A stretch of DNA of 7,136 bases from Methanosarcinales archaeon (GTDB lineage Archaea > Halobacteriota > Methanosarcinia > Methanosarcinales > EX4572-44): assembly GCA_004212095.1 (NCBI GenBank), contig RXIJ01000008.1:1-7136 (forward strand), read 5' to 3'. Every line of letters begins with the position of its first letter. The first letter of the stretch is position 1. Below the pieces are notes generated by a model. It searched no databases and was not told where the DNA came from. It worked only from the letters and a program-made list of their open reading frames with translations. The translations under genes and the position numbers were made by a program. Shown here piece by piece: positions 1 to 5,778 of this stretch.

Positions 1-390
1 GGATTTTTGGATAGAATTTCACAAAACCGCTATTATAAGTTAGCGTCACAAACTCAACAATACCGATTTACCACAACTTACTGAGTAAGTACAGCGTGCT
101 GGCACAAGTTGTACTTCCAAAAGGCATTTATGGTATTGTAGTATTGTGTTTTGTACCACTCCGGATGTGGTTGTTATGAAAAGATATGATTGTGTAATTT
201 GGTTTCGTACTGGTTTGCTAACGAGGATTATCGCAGGCATTGGCGCGATGAGGGGCTTATCGTGGAATGGCATTTAGTGGGGTAAAGGAGAATAGAATGA
301 AGAGAATTGAATTTCACAACAGGAAAAGGAGATAAAAGAGATAAGGGATATCTTAGATGTCGAACCATCCCTGATCAAGAGTACGTGGTT
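1..390. other. gene-poor region with possible decayed coding scraps
   Basis: I see no convincing gene here. Short open stretches on the plus strand shift frame: one at about 39-179 and another at about 94-277. The second reads YDCVIWF near codons 182-202, faintly like the 'YDVVIWFTG' motif of some secreted archaeal and bacterial proteins. A good Shine-Dalgarno (AAAGGAG, 284-290) precedes an ATG at 297, but that frame stops after 12 codons at 335. A further phrase, KEIKEIRDILDVEPSLIKS, is readable in another frame at about 328-384. This pattern of protein-like pieces in several frames could be gene decay, but it could also be chance. On the minus strand, the pyrimidine-rich stretch at about 320-345 lies downstream of wtpC and could help terminate it. 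Confidence 0.35.
297..335 (+). other. 12-codon ORF behind a strong RBS, leader peptide or gene remnant
   Basis: ATG at 297 sits six bases after GGAG (287-290), which is good spacing, but the frame encodes only MKRIEFHNRKRR before TAA. A second purine-rich AAAAGGAGA stretch overlaps its end at about 323-331, and the next ATG (357) opens only five codons. It may be the truncated 5' end of a lost gene. A functional micro-ORF cannot be excluded, but nothing downstream on this strand would be served by it. Confidence 0.2.
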
Positions 391-411
391 CTGCACAACG
401 AAGTTGTGCAG
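391..411. repeat. 21-base palindrome, 9-bp stem with GAA loop
   Basis: CTGCACAAC and GTTGTGCAG are perfect reverse complements around the loop GAA. The element begins three bases past the wtpC stop codon (415-417). It is the exact reverse complement of the palindrome at 6974-6994, so it belongs to the family clustered at the right end of the window. In the wtpC transcript it would form a hairpin right after the stop. It could mark or protect the 3' end, but no U-tract follows, so it is not a typical intrinsic terminator. Confidence 0.85.
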
Positions 412-414
412 TTG

Positions 415-1464
415 TCATTCATTAAAAACGTGCACTGAGGATGCCTTAAAGGTAATACACACGAGCATACCTTCCTTTAGTTTCATGTCATCAAATGACT
501 GCTTTGTAACAACAACCACAAATGGAATGCCAACATCAACCACAATCCTGGCAATCATCCCTTCGTCCACGATACTCTTTATTTCCCCTTTGAATGAGTT
601 TCTTGCACTCGATACAATTTGTTTTGTTGAGATAAATATATCCTCCGGTCTAATGGATGCGTGAACGTGTCCGTGTGCAAGCGTAGCAGAAGTAATCGTT
701 ATGCCGTTGACATTGATTCGTGCGATACTGTCTTCAAGAAGTGATTCTCCCTGAAACAGGTTACTAACACCAAGAAAGTCAGCAACAAACCTTGAATTGG
801 GTTTTCTAAATACTTCGTTTGGACTACCTACCTGTATAATCTTTCCGGAACACATCACTGCCATACGGTTTCCAAGCAAGAAAGCCTCCTCGAAACTGTG
901 AGTTACATGAATAATTGTGGTTTTTGTGATTGACTGTATGTTTCTAAGCTTTGTGCGAAGTTTTTTCGTTGTTTGAGGATCAAGCGCACTCAGAGGCTCA
1001 TCCAATAAGAGAACGTCTGGCTTCATAATCAGTGCTCTTGCTACTGCAACTCGCTGCTGCTCACCACCACTTAATGTGTTAGGGTAACGATGAAGCAGAT
1101 GAGAGACACTCATCATATCTGCAAGTTCGTCCACGTCATGCTTGATTTTTGTTTTCGCCACCTTTTCTATCTTTGGACCAAAGCCGATATTCTCTTCCAC
1201 TGTTAAAAAGGGAAACAATGTGTAATCCTGATAGACCATGCCAATATTTCTCTCTTTTGGCGGAATATTAGTGATTTCTACATTATTAAGGAATATTCTG
1301 CCGCCGTTTGGGCAGTAAATGCCTGCTATTGTCTCGAGAAGTATTGTTTTTCCTGCGCCGGTTGGGCCTAATATAACAAAATATTCTCCATCGTTTATCC
1401 TGAGACTTACATCCTGCAGGAAGAATTCCCCAAGGTCCTTTGATATATTTTCAATTAGCATCAT
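415..1464 (-). CDS. wtpC: Tungstate/molybdate ABC transporter ATP-binding protein
   Basis: This is the cytoplasmic ATPase subunit that powers import of tungstate or molybdate through the permease encoded just upstream. In the 349 residues the ABC landmarks are complete: Walker A GPTGAGKT (33-40), Q-loop Gln79, signature LSGGEQQR (131-138), Walker B VLLLDEP (151-157) and the switch His189. Residues about 230-349 form an extra C-terminal domain; 'FKGEIKSIVDEGMIARIVVDVG' and the strands after it fit the TOBE/Mop fold that binds oxyanions in ModC-type ATPases. The first of two adjacent ATGs is chosen because AAAGGAG (1473-1479) is eight bases ahead of it. It is the last gene of the operon, 43 bases after wtpB. 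WtpC and ModC cannot be separated by sequence alone. The name follows the neighbouring WtpA-type binding protein. Confidence 0.93.
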   Translation of the reverse strand: MMLIENISKDLGEFFLQDVSLRINDGEYFVILGPTGAGKTILLETIAGIYCPNGGRIFLNNVEITNIPPKERNIGMVYQDYTLFPFLTVEENIGFGPKIEKVAKTKIKHDVDELADMMSVSHLLHRYPNTLSGGEQQRVAVARALIMKPDVLLLDEPLSALDPQTTKKLRTKLRNIQSITKTTIIHVTHSFEEAFLLGNRMAVMCSGKIIQVGSPNEVFRKPNSRFVADFLGVSNLFQGESLLEDSIARINVNGITITSATLAHGHVHASIRPEDIFISTKQIVSSARNSFKGEIKSIVDEGMIARIVVDVGIPFVVVVTKQSFDDMKLKEGMLVCITFKASSVHVFNE

Positions 1465-1472
1465 TTTTATAA

Positions 1473-1479
1473 CTCCTTT
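1473..1479 (-). promoter_or_regulatory. Shine-Dalgarno of wtpC
   Basis: AAAGGAG on the minus strand lies eight bases before the ATG at 1464. It is the strongest ribosome binding site in the operon and favours the first of the two tandem ATG codons. Confidence 0.75.
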
Positions 1480-1507
1480 TATACAAATACTTCATTTTAC
1501 TTACTAT

Positions 1508-2296
1508 TTAGAATACACGTGCAAATCCGCCATATTTTTCAAAAACAAACAAAGATACAAGCGATATAACAATCAGGATTGTTGCAGATGCGATAGCTAA
1601 ATTGAGCTCTCCACACGACATGTTCAGGTACAATGAAATAGGCAGTGTCTCTGTTTTCATTCTTGTTGCCCCTGCAAGCATTAATGCAGCTCCAAACTCG
1701 CCTATTCCTTTTGACCATGTTATAATAGAACCGGCGAGGAGTCCATTCTTTGACATTGGTAGTGTTACATGCCAGAATGCCTGCACCTTGCTGCAACCAA
1801 GTGTTTCAGCTATGTATTCATATCTTGGATTGATGCCCTGGAATGTTCCACGCAGTATTCTGAACATGAATGGCACATTGACAAAAAATTGTGCAATAAT
1901 AATTCCAAGTGGGGTGAATACGAAAACAAGTCCTGCTTCTGCAAGACCTTTGCCAAATGGTGTTGTACCAAATAAAAGCAGCAAGCCCACACCTGCAACC
2001 AGCGGAGGCAGGGCAAGTGGCACATCCAGAATCGTATTAACAAGACTCTTTCCAAAGAAGTCGTATCGAGCAAGCGCATAAGCTGCAGGTATTGAAATTG
2101 CGATGCACATGGCTGTTGAGATAACTGCTGTTGTTAAACTCAATTTTATTGCAAATTGTATCTCCTTTGAGAGAAGACTTGTTATTAGGGCTTGTAGTGT
2201 CGTATGCGTTACAACGCATATAAGGAGAACTGATATAAAAAGAGCAAGAAATACACTTGACAGAATGGTAATTGTCTTGATTGTTGAGTCTTTCAA
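1508..2296 (-). CDS. wtpB: Tungstate/molybdate ABC transporter permease
   Basis: This membrane subunit forms the channel for tungstate or molybdate import. The 262-residue protein shows about six hydrophobic segments (roughly 10-30, 48-74, 90-110, 120-140, 187-210 and 230-252). The EAA loop that docks on the ATPase is clear: EYIAETLGCSKVQAFWHVTLP (160-180) with the conserved Gly167 and Leu-Pro 179-180. GEFGAALMLAGATRMKTETLP (189-209) closely resembles the matching segment of ModB/WtpB permeases. No ATG or GTG is available near the N terminus. Translation most likely starts at TTG (2294-2296), seven bases after GGCGATG. The in-frame stretch upstream runs into a stop at 2321-2323 without a better start. 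The gene lies 20 bases after the TsaA-like gene and 43 bases before wtpC, so it is probably co-transcribed with both. Confidence 0.92.
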   Translation of the reverse strand: MKDSTIKTITILSSVFLALFISVLLICVVTHTTLQALITSLLSKEIQFAIKLSLTTAVISTAMCIAISIPAAYALARYDFFGKSLVNTILDVPLALPPLVAGVGLLLLFGTTPFGKGLAEAGLVFVFTPLGIIIAQFFVNVPFMFRILRGTFQGINPRYEYIAETLGCSKVQAFWHVTLPMSKNGLLAGSIITWSKGIGEFGAALMLAGATRMKTETLPISLYLNMSCGELNLAIASATILIVISLVSLFVFEKYGGFARVF

Positions 2297-2303
2297 TTTA
2301 AAA

Positions 2304-2310
2304 CATCGCC
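2304..2310 (-). promoter_or_regulatory. probable Shine-Dalgarno of wtpB deciding a TTG start
   Basis: GGCGATG on the minus strand is followed by seven bases and TTG at 2296. It differs from GGTGATG by one base. This supports the unusual TTG start, since no ATG or GTG exists in frame before the first membrane segment. Confidence 0.5.
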
Positions 2311-2316
2311 ATACTT

Positions 2317-2805
2317 TTATTTACTTCTATGCTTTCCTGGCTCCCCTCTTGCCATATCAATATTGGGGTTGTTGAGCCACCCGGTTTTTGCATTATCTCT
2401 ATGGTCAAAGAACGGGATGAAAGGTTTTAAATCAAGCAGCGGAGTTCCGTCTAAAATATCAACTTCACTGATTTCCAGTATGTTTCCTTTCACGTTCTCT
2501 AATTTTACAATAGAAAGTCCAACAGGGTTTGGCCTATTGAAATGCCTTATTGAGAAAATCCCATGCGTTTCATCATCTAAAAAAGGTGTTGAAATCAAAG
2601 AATTGCCGTCAGAGCGATGGAAATGGTAAATGAGGATGAGGTGAGAAAATCCCTCGACATCTTCCAGTCCATCGGCATATTGTTTGAATATCTCTATTTC
2701 TCCTCTCGCATCCTTTGCAAAAACACCCTGTATCGGTGCATCTTTTTTGTCATGAAACCCTGTGTGTATAATTCCAACAGGACTGTATACTATTTTATCC
2801 ATCAT
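2317..2805 (-). CDS. tsaA: TsaA/TrmO-like (UPF0066) protein, possible tRNA methyltransferase
   Basis: This belongs to the UPF0066 family. Its bacterial member TrmO uses S-adenosylmethionine to N6-methylate t6A at position 37 of tRNA. The 162 residues carry the family landmarks in order: SPVGIIHT (8-15), YADGLEDVEGFSHL (43-56), a GIFSIRHFNRPNPVGLS block (82-98) and DILDGTPLLDLKPFIP (116-131). The block normally read as 'GVFATRSPxRPNPIGLS' is here SIRHFNRPNPVGLS, which keeps RPNP-GLS but alters the run before it. The first of two tandem ATGs is taken because GAGATGA (2814-2820) lies eight bases upstream. The gene sits inside the wtp operon, 32 bases after the binding protein and 20 bases before the permease, so it is probably co-regulated with oxyanion uptake. 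Whether it acts on tRNA or in Mo/W metabolism is not shown by the sequence. Confidence 0.85.
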   Translation of the reverse strand: MMDKIVYSPVGIIHTGFHDKKDAPIQGVFAKDARGEIEIFKQYADGLEDVEGFSHLILIYHFHRSDGNSLISTPFLDDETHGIFSIRHFNRPNPVGLSIVKLENVKGNILEISEVDILDGTPLLDLKPFIPFFDHRDNAKTGWLNNPNIDMARGEPGKHRSK

Positions 2806-2837
2806 TTATTTTTTCATCTCAGTTACTCTTTACCGAA

Positions 2838-4583
2838 CTATTCGTATTTTGGATTGGGATATGCTGTAAAACCATGTTTTTCAAATACAGCTTTTCCTTC
2901 ATCAGAGGTAACGAAATCAACGAACGTTTTTGCGTATTCTTTATTTTCAGAGAATGTAAGCGCGCCTACTGGAATCACTTTTATAAGATTCTGCTCAGTT
3001 GGTATCTCGATAACATCTGTCTCATTCTCAGCCCCAATCAGAGATGCTTGCCATATTATTGATGCGTCAGTTGTGCCCATGCACGTATAAACCACTAGTT
3101 CATTCACTGTTGCAGCACGGGCAGCGACCTTTGCATTCACAGAATCAAAAATCTCATTCTTCTCCAGTATTTTGTCCCCAATCTTGCCAATTGCCGCTGC
3201 TTTTGAGTCTCCAAGAACAACTTTTACCTCTGGTTTGGTAAGATCATTCAAACAGGTTACACCTGCCGGATTTCCTTTTGGAACTGCTATCACCGGCACA
3301 TGATATGCTATGTTCTGTTCATAGTCAACAAAACCTTTCTCCCTTGCTGCATCGATATACATCGTTGCACCTGGCATGTAGGCATCGCCTGTTTTCGTTA
3401 ATTCGATCTGGCTTAAGAGCGTGTTAGAACCACCATAGTTGTAGTTCACAGAAACGCCATGTTTTTGCTCAAACAGGATTCCAATTTCGTCCATTGGTTT
3501 TCTCATCCCTGCGCCTGAATAGACCATGAGTGAAGGAAGATCATCTGCTACCAAGCTTCCCAACCCATCAGGCAACGCACCATCCCCAACTGCTGGCACA
3601 ATCGGCGGCTGTCCAAAGTTCTCAAAGATAGCCTGTCCATCAGCGCTTATCACAAACTTCACAAACTCAAGCCCAAGCTCAGGGTGCGGTGCATTCGTCG
3701 GAACGGTTATGCCGTAGACAATCGGTTTTGCAGTCTTTTTCTTTCCGTCAACGGTCTCAAGCTGGACTTTCCCATAATCATCTGTAAACTCCACACTGCT
3801 AAGATCTATCTCTGCCGGCAGGTCCACAAAGCTCAATTCGTGCTGTACTGCAACGCTTCTATAGATGAAATAATAGTCAAGTCCACCTATTTCAACGAGT
3901 GCCGTGAGATCAGTCTCTTTCGGTTTTATCGTTACCTTATCGGTATTTGGTGCCAGATTCTCAGGAGATTTTATCAGATATGTGCTATTCTCCTCGCTTA
4001 TCGTGATTGCGGTATTATTCAGGATTAGATCATCGAAGAGACCATCCTCATCATAAAATAGTTCTGAAAGCTTACATACCATCACTGCTCTGTATCCGCA
4101 TGGATCAAGATTCGGATTTGAGAAACCAAAAGTTACGCCGTCTCTCCGGATGATCTTATACCAGTTCTCAGGCGTAATCTCATCTACATATTTACCCTTC
4201 TCTTCATTATATGCAAGAACGATGTCGTTTGTTGCAAACGTAACATACCAGTCTGCATAACCAGGATACATCATATCCGGGATGAGCGTGTAATCCGCAG
4301 ATGCAACAACGTCACCCATTTTCCCAACATCAGTCACCTGTCTTATCGCTGCCACACTACCATACGCTGCCCTCTGCACATCTACATCCGGATGGATAGC
4401 CTCAAATTGACTCTCCACCTCTTCAAAAGGAACAGCGAGGCTTCCTGCATGGAAAATTTTTAATTTGATTTCTTCAGACGGTGCTTCGGTTGTGTTAGCA
4501 TCATCGGCTGGTGGTTGTACACAGCCGGAGATTGCTGCAATCAATACTGCAAAGAGAACAATTTTAATAAAGTTTTTATTCAC
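2838..4583 (-). CDS. wtpA: WtpA-ModA fusion, tungstate/molybdate-binding lipoprotein
   Basis: This is the extracytoplasmic substrate-binding component of the wtp transporter, unusual in having two binding domains. With a GTG start the protein has 581 residues. It begins with a short basic segment, a hydrophobic stretch (8-20) and a lipobox ending at Cys21, followed by an acidic, Thr/Ser-rich linker. Residues about 40-345 are WtpA-like: HAGS (45-48), YGSVAAIRQV, DPCGYR (160-165) and LVEIGGLDYYFIYRSVAVQH (229-248). Asp160 and Glu231 match the two carboxylates that complete octahedral oxyanion binding in archaeal WtpA. Residues about 351-581 form a second domain of ModA type: VYSGAGMRKPMDEI (354-367), NYGGSNTLLSQI and a C-terminal FVDFVTSDEGKAVFEKHGFTAYP. 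It has no signal peptide or internal RBS of its own. The normal family length is about 340 residues, so this is a true tandem unless an assembly error joined two genes. It is the first gene of the operon. Confidence 0.92.
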   Translation of the reverse strand: MNKNFIKIVLFAVLIAAISGCVQPPADDANTTEAPSEEIKLKIFHAGSLAVPFEEVESQFEAIHPDVDVQRAAYGSVAAIRQVTDVGKMGDVVASADYTLIPDMMYPGYADWYVTFATNDIVLAYNEEKGKYVDEITPENWYKIIRRDGVTFGFSNPNLDPCGYRAVMVCKLSELFYDEDGLFDDLILNNTAITISEENSTYLIKSPENLAPNTDKVTIKPKETDLTALVEIGGLDYYFIYRSVAVQHELSFVDLPAEIDLSSVEFTDDYGKVQLETVDGKKKTAKPIVYGITVPTNAPHPELGLEFVKFVISADGQAIFENFGQPPIVPAVGDGALPDGLGSLVADDLPSLMVYSGAGMRKPMDEIGILFEQKHGVSVNYNYGGSNTLLSQIELTKTGDAYMPGATMYIDAAREKGFVDYEQNIAYHVPVIAVPKGNPAGVTCLNDLTKPEVKVVLGDSKAAAIGKIGDKILEKNEIFDSVNAKVAARAATVNELVVYTCMGTTDASIIWQASLIGAENETDVIEIPTEQNLIKVIPVGALTFSENKEYAKTFVDFVTSDEGKAVFEKHGFTAYPNPKYE

Positions 4584-4588
4584 ATTTT

Positions 4589-4594
4589 TCACCT
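4589..4594 (-). promoter_or_regulatory. Shine-Dalgarno that fixes the GTG start of wtpA
   Basis: AGGTGA on the minus strand is followed by five bases and GTG at 4583. Starting there gives MNKNFIK and then the hydrophobic core, an ideal lipoprotein signal. A start at the upstream TTG (4604) would place this site inside the coding sequence. Confidence 0.75.
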
Positions 4595-4625
4595 GTTTTA
4601 TCAATTATATACTTTTGAGAATTCC

Positions 4626-4645
4626 TTATGTCAACACAGACATAA
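4626..4645. promoter_or_regulatory. perfect inverted repeat, candidate operator of the wtp operon
   Basis: TTATGTC-N6-GACATAA is a perfect 7+7 inverted repeat, the shape expected for a dimeric DNA-binding regulator. It lies just downstream of the TATA box at 4654-4661 for leftward transcription and overlaps the expected start at about 4630-4634. A bound protein would therefore block the wtp promoter. It does not clearly match the ModE palindrome as I know it, so the regulator is unknown. No regulator gene is in the window. Confidence 0.5.
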
Positions 4646-4653
4646 TCTAATGA

Positions 4654-4661
4654 TTTATAAA
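4654..4661. promoter_or_regulatory. symmetric TATA box, likely bidirectional promoter
   Basis: TTTATAAA reads the same on both strands. Leftward it predicts a start near 4632 and a leader of about 50 bases for wtpA. Rightward it predicts a start near 4680-4683, which coincides with the first paired base of the candidate RNA at 4679-4813. Archaeal starts usually lie 22-27 bases from the TATA centre. Direction also depends on BRE sequences, which I cannot judge confidently here. Confidence 0.55.
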
Positions 4662-4678
4662 GATTGCGAAAATGGGTA

Positions 4679-4813
4679 GGGGTTGTAAAGTTATTGGGTG
4701 TTGGCATTGTTCCGACCTGGTTGTGTATTTAGGTATAATGTCTGCTGTTCTTAGGTTTGAACAGACGAAAGGAATTAGAGTTCTGGCATAACACCCGGAG
4801 AGTTTACAGCCTC
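4679..4813 (+). ncRNA. candidate structured RNA or thi4 leader element
   Basis: The ends of this segment pair over a long distance. P1 joins 4679-4689 with 4803-4813 (11 pairs, two of them G-U). A near-symmetric internal loop of about six bases per side follows (GTTATT, 4690-4695; GGAGAG, 4797-4802). P2 joins GGGTGTT (4696-4702) with AACACCC (4790-4796), seven Watson-Crick pairs. P3 can join 4709-4713 with 4771-4775. Inside lie a weak hairpin, ACCT/AGGT (4715-4718 with 4731-4734), and a bulged hairpin (4740-4750 with 4759-4766). No tRNA, TPP riboswitch, 5S or SRP signature is recognisable. It may be a free small RNA or a 5' leader read through into thi4. The internal loop flanked by two stems is also reminiscent of an H/ACA guide pocket, but a proper terminal ACA and kink-turn are not convincing. 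Confidence 0.45.
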
Positions 4814-4827
4814 AAAAAAGAATAACA

Positions 4828-4835
4828 TTTATAGG
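4828..4835 (+). promoter_or_regulatory. TATA-like box of thi4
   Basis: TTTATAGG lies about 40 bases before the ATG at 4870. A start near 4857 would give a leader of only about 12 bases that just includes the Shine-Dalgarno GGTGA (4858-4862). It is a weaker TATA match than the box at 4654. Transcription from the upstream box through the structured RNA is the alternative. Confidence 0.4.
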
Positions 4836-4869
4836 AAAACAACTTAACAGGTGCTCTGGTGAATGTATT

Positions 4870-5676
4870 ATGACTATCAGTGAGATTCAGGTTACAAAGA
4901 CTATCCTGAGAGAATTTTTTGAAGATTTTATGGAGAATATCATTGAAAGTGATGTAGTGGTTGTCGGAGCAGGACCCTGTGGTATTGCAGCAGCTACGTA
5001 TGCGGCTGAAGAAGGATATAAAACAGTTCTTATCGAGAGAAATTTTCATGCAGGTGGAGGTATGTGGCAAGGGGGATTCTTAATGCCAAAAAATATTATC
5101 TGTGAACCTGCAAACATCCTGCTCGAGGAATGGGGTGTGAAACTCAAAAAAGCAGAAGATGATTTATATGTCTGCGATTCCTTTGAGATGGTATCAAAAA
5201 TGCTTGCAGCAGCTTCCAGTGCAGGCGTTAAACTGCTAAACTCGGTGCATGTTGAAGACATCATTCTTAAAAATGATCGTGTCGAAGGTGTCGTTATCCA
5301 ATGGTTCCCTGCAACCAAAATGCCTTTAGATATGAATTTCGCTGACCCTATTGCTATTAAAACAAAAGTGGTAATCGATGCAACAGGGCATGGTTCTGTG
5401 TTGGTCTCACGGCTCGCGGAACAACGGCCAGAAATTAAAAAACCGGTAGGTTGTGGTTCAATGTGGGTTGACCGGGCGGAACAAGAAACAGTAGAACTTA
5501 CCCACGAAATATACCCAGGTCTTATTGTCGCAGGCATGGCAGCAACCTCTACTTACGGTGCTCCACGCATGGGACCAGTTTTCAGTGGCATGCTGCTCGG
5601 AGGCAAAAAAGCAGCAGAATTTGCTCATGAGAAAATCAGTGAGATAACAGAAGAAAAAGTGCGTATCAAAGACTAA
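4870..5676 (+). CDS. thi4: Thi4-family thiazole synthase-like flavoprotein
   Basis: Thi4 enzymes build the ADP-thiazole precursor of thiamine from NAD and glycine. Archaeal forms usually use free sulfide with iron, whereas the yeast enzyme sacrifices its own cysteine. An older proposal called the archaeal protein a ribulose-1,5-bisphosphate synthetase. The 268 residues show the dinucleotide fold GAGPCG (33-38) with acidic Glu56 after the second strand, the GGGMWQGG segment (62-69), VVIDATGH (167-174) and the C-terminal AGMAA...APRMGPVFSGMLLGGKKAAE (221-250). Start at 4870 fits family N termini and has GGTGA seven bases upstream. The oddity is near Asp159-Pro160: the site that is Cys in yeast and His in the methanogen enzymes I recall is Phe157 here, after a loop about three residues longer. 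It may be an altered sulfur-handling enzyme or a paralogue with another task. Confidence 0.88.
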   Translation: MTISEIQVTKTILREFFEDFMENIIESDVVVVGAGPCGIAAATYAAEEGYKTVLIERNFHAGGGMWQGGFLMPKNIICEPANILLEEWGVKLKKAEDDLYVCDSFEMVSKMLAAASSAGVKLLNSVHVEDIILKNDRVEGVVIQWFPATKMPLDMNFADPIAIKTKVVIDATGHGSVLVSRLAEQRPEIKKPVGCGSMWVDRAEQETVELTHEIYPGLIVAGMAATSTYGAPRMGPVFSGMLLGGKKAAEFAHEKISEITEEKVRIKD

Positions 5677-5689
5677 TTCCTATAATTAT

Positions 5690-5713
5690 CAGGTTTTTTT
5701 GGTGATAAACCTG
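5690..5713 (+). terminator. hairpin with T-tract after thi4
   Basis: CAGGTTT (5690-5696) pairs with AAACCTG (5707-5713), starting 13 bases after the thi4 stop. A run of seven T (5694-5700) lies inside the element. T-runs are typical archaeal termination signals, so this is the likely 3' end of the thi4 transcript. The T-run is in the stem and loop rather than after it, so it is not a textbook bacterial-type terminator. Confidence 0.5.
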
Positions 5714-5744
5714 TAAAAGATAAAAACCCTATAATATGTTTCGT

Positions 5745-5774
5745 TTGTACTTGTTTCGAGCCAAACAGGTACAA
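5745..5774 (-). terminator. 12-bp hairpin after the DUF373 gene
   Basis: TTGTACTTGTTT (5745-5756) pairs with AAACAGGTACAA (5763-5774) over 12 positions with a single G-U and a six-base loop. On the minus strand it begins four bases past the stop codon of the DUF373 gene. A T-run (GGGTTTTTATC, about 5719-5729) follows some 15 bases further on. It is likely to act in 3'-end formation between the two convergent genes. Confidence 0.6.
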
Positions 5775-5778
5775 TGAT

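Noticed and set aside
46..273. 75-residue open frame on the minus strand
   Set aside because: It has no recognisable motif, no convincing ribosome binding site and unconvincing composition. It overlaps equally plausible scraps on the other strand.
1602..2081. 159-residue plus-strand frame opposite wtpB, and similar long antisense frames at 404-664, 3526-3717, 3684-4028 and 5046-5537
   Set aside because: All are shadows of strongly supported genes on the other strand and show no family motifs.
4602..4604. TTG start for the WtpA-ModA protein
   Set aside because: AGGTGA at 4589-4594 lies downstream of it and points to the GTG at 4581-4583, which gives a better signal peptide.
4604..4611. TATATAAT as the wtp TATA box
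   Set aside because: It would place the start on or past the Shine-Dalgarno and the GTG codon. TTTATAAA at 4654-4661 leaves a normal leader.
4679..4813. TPP riboswitch or tRNA upstream of thi4
   Set aside because: The conserved CUGAGA and ACCUGAUCUGG cores of the TPP element are absent, and no cloverleaf can be formed. Only GACCTGG loosely resembles part of the TPP core.
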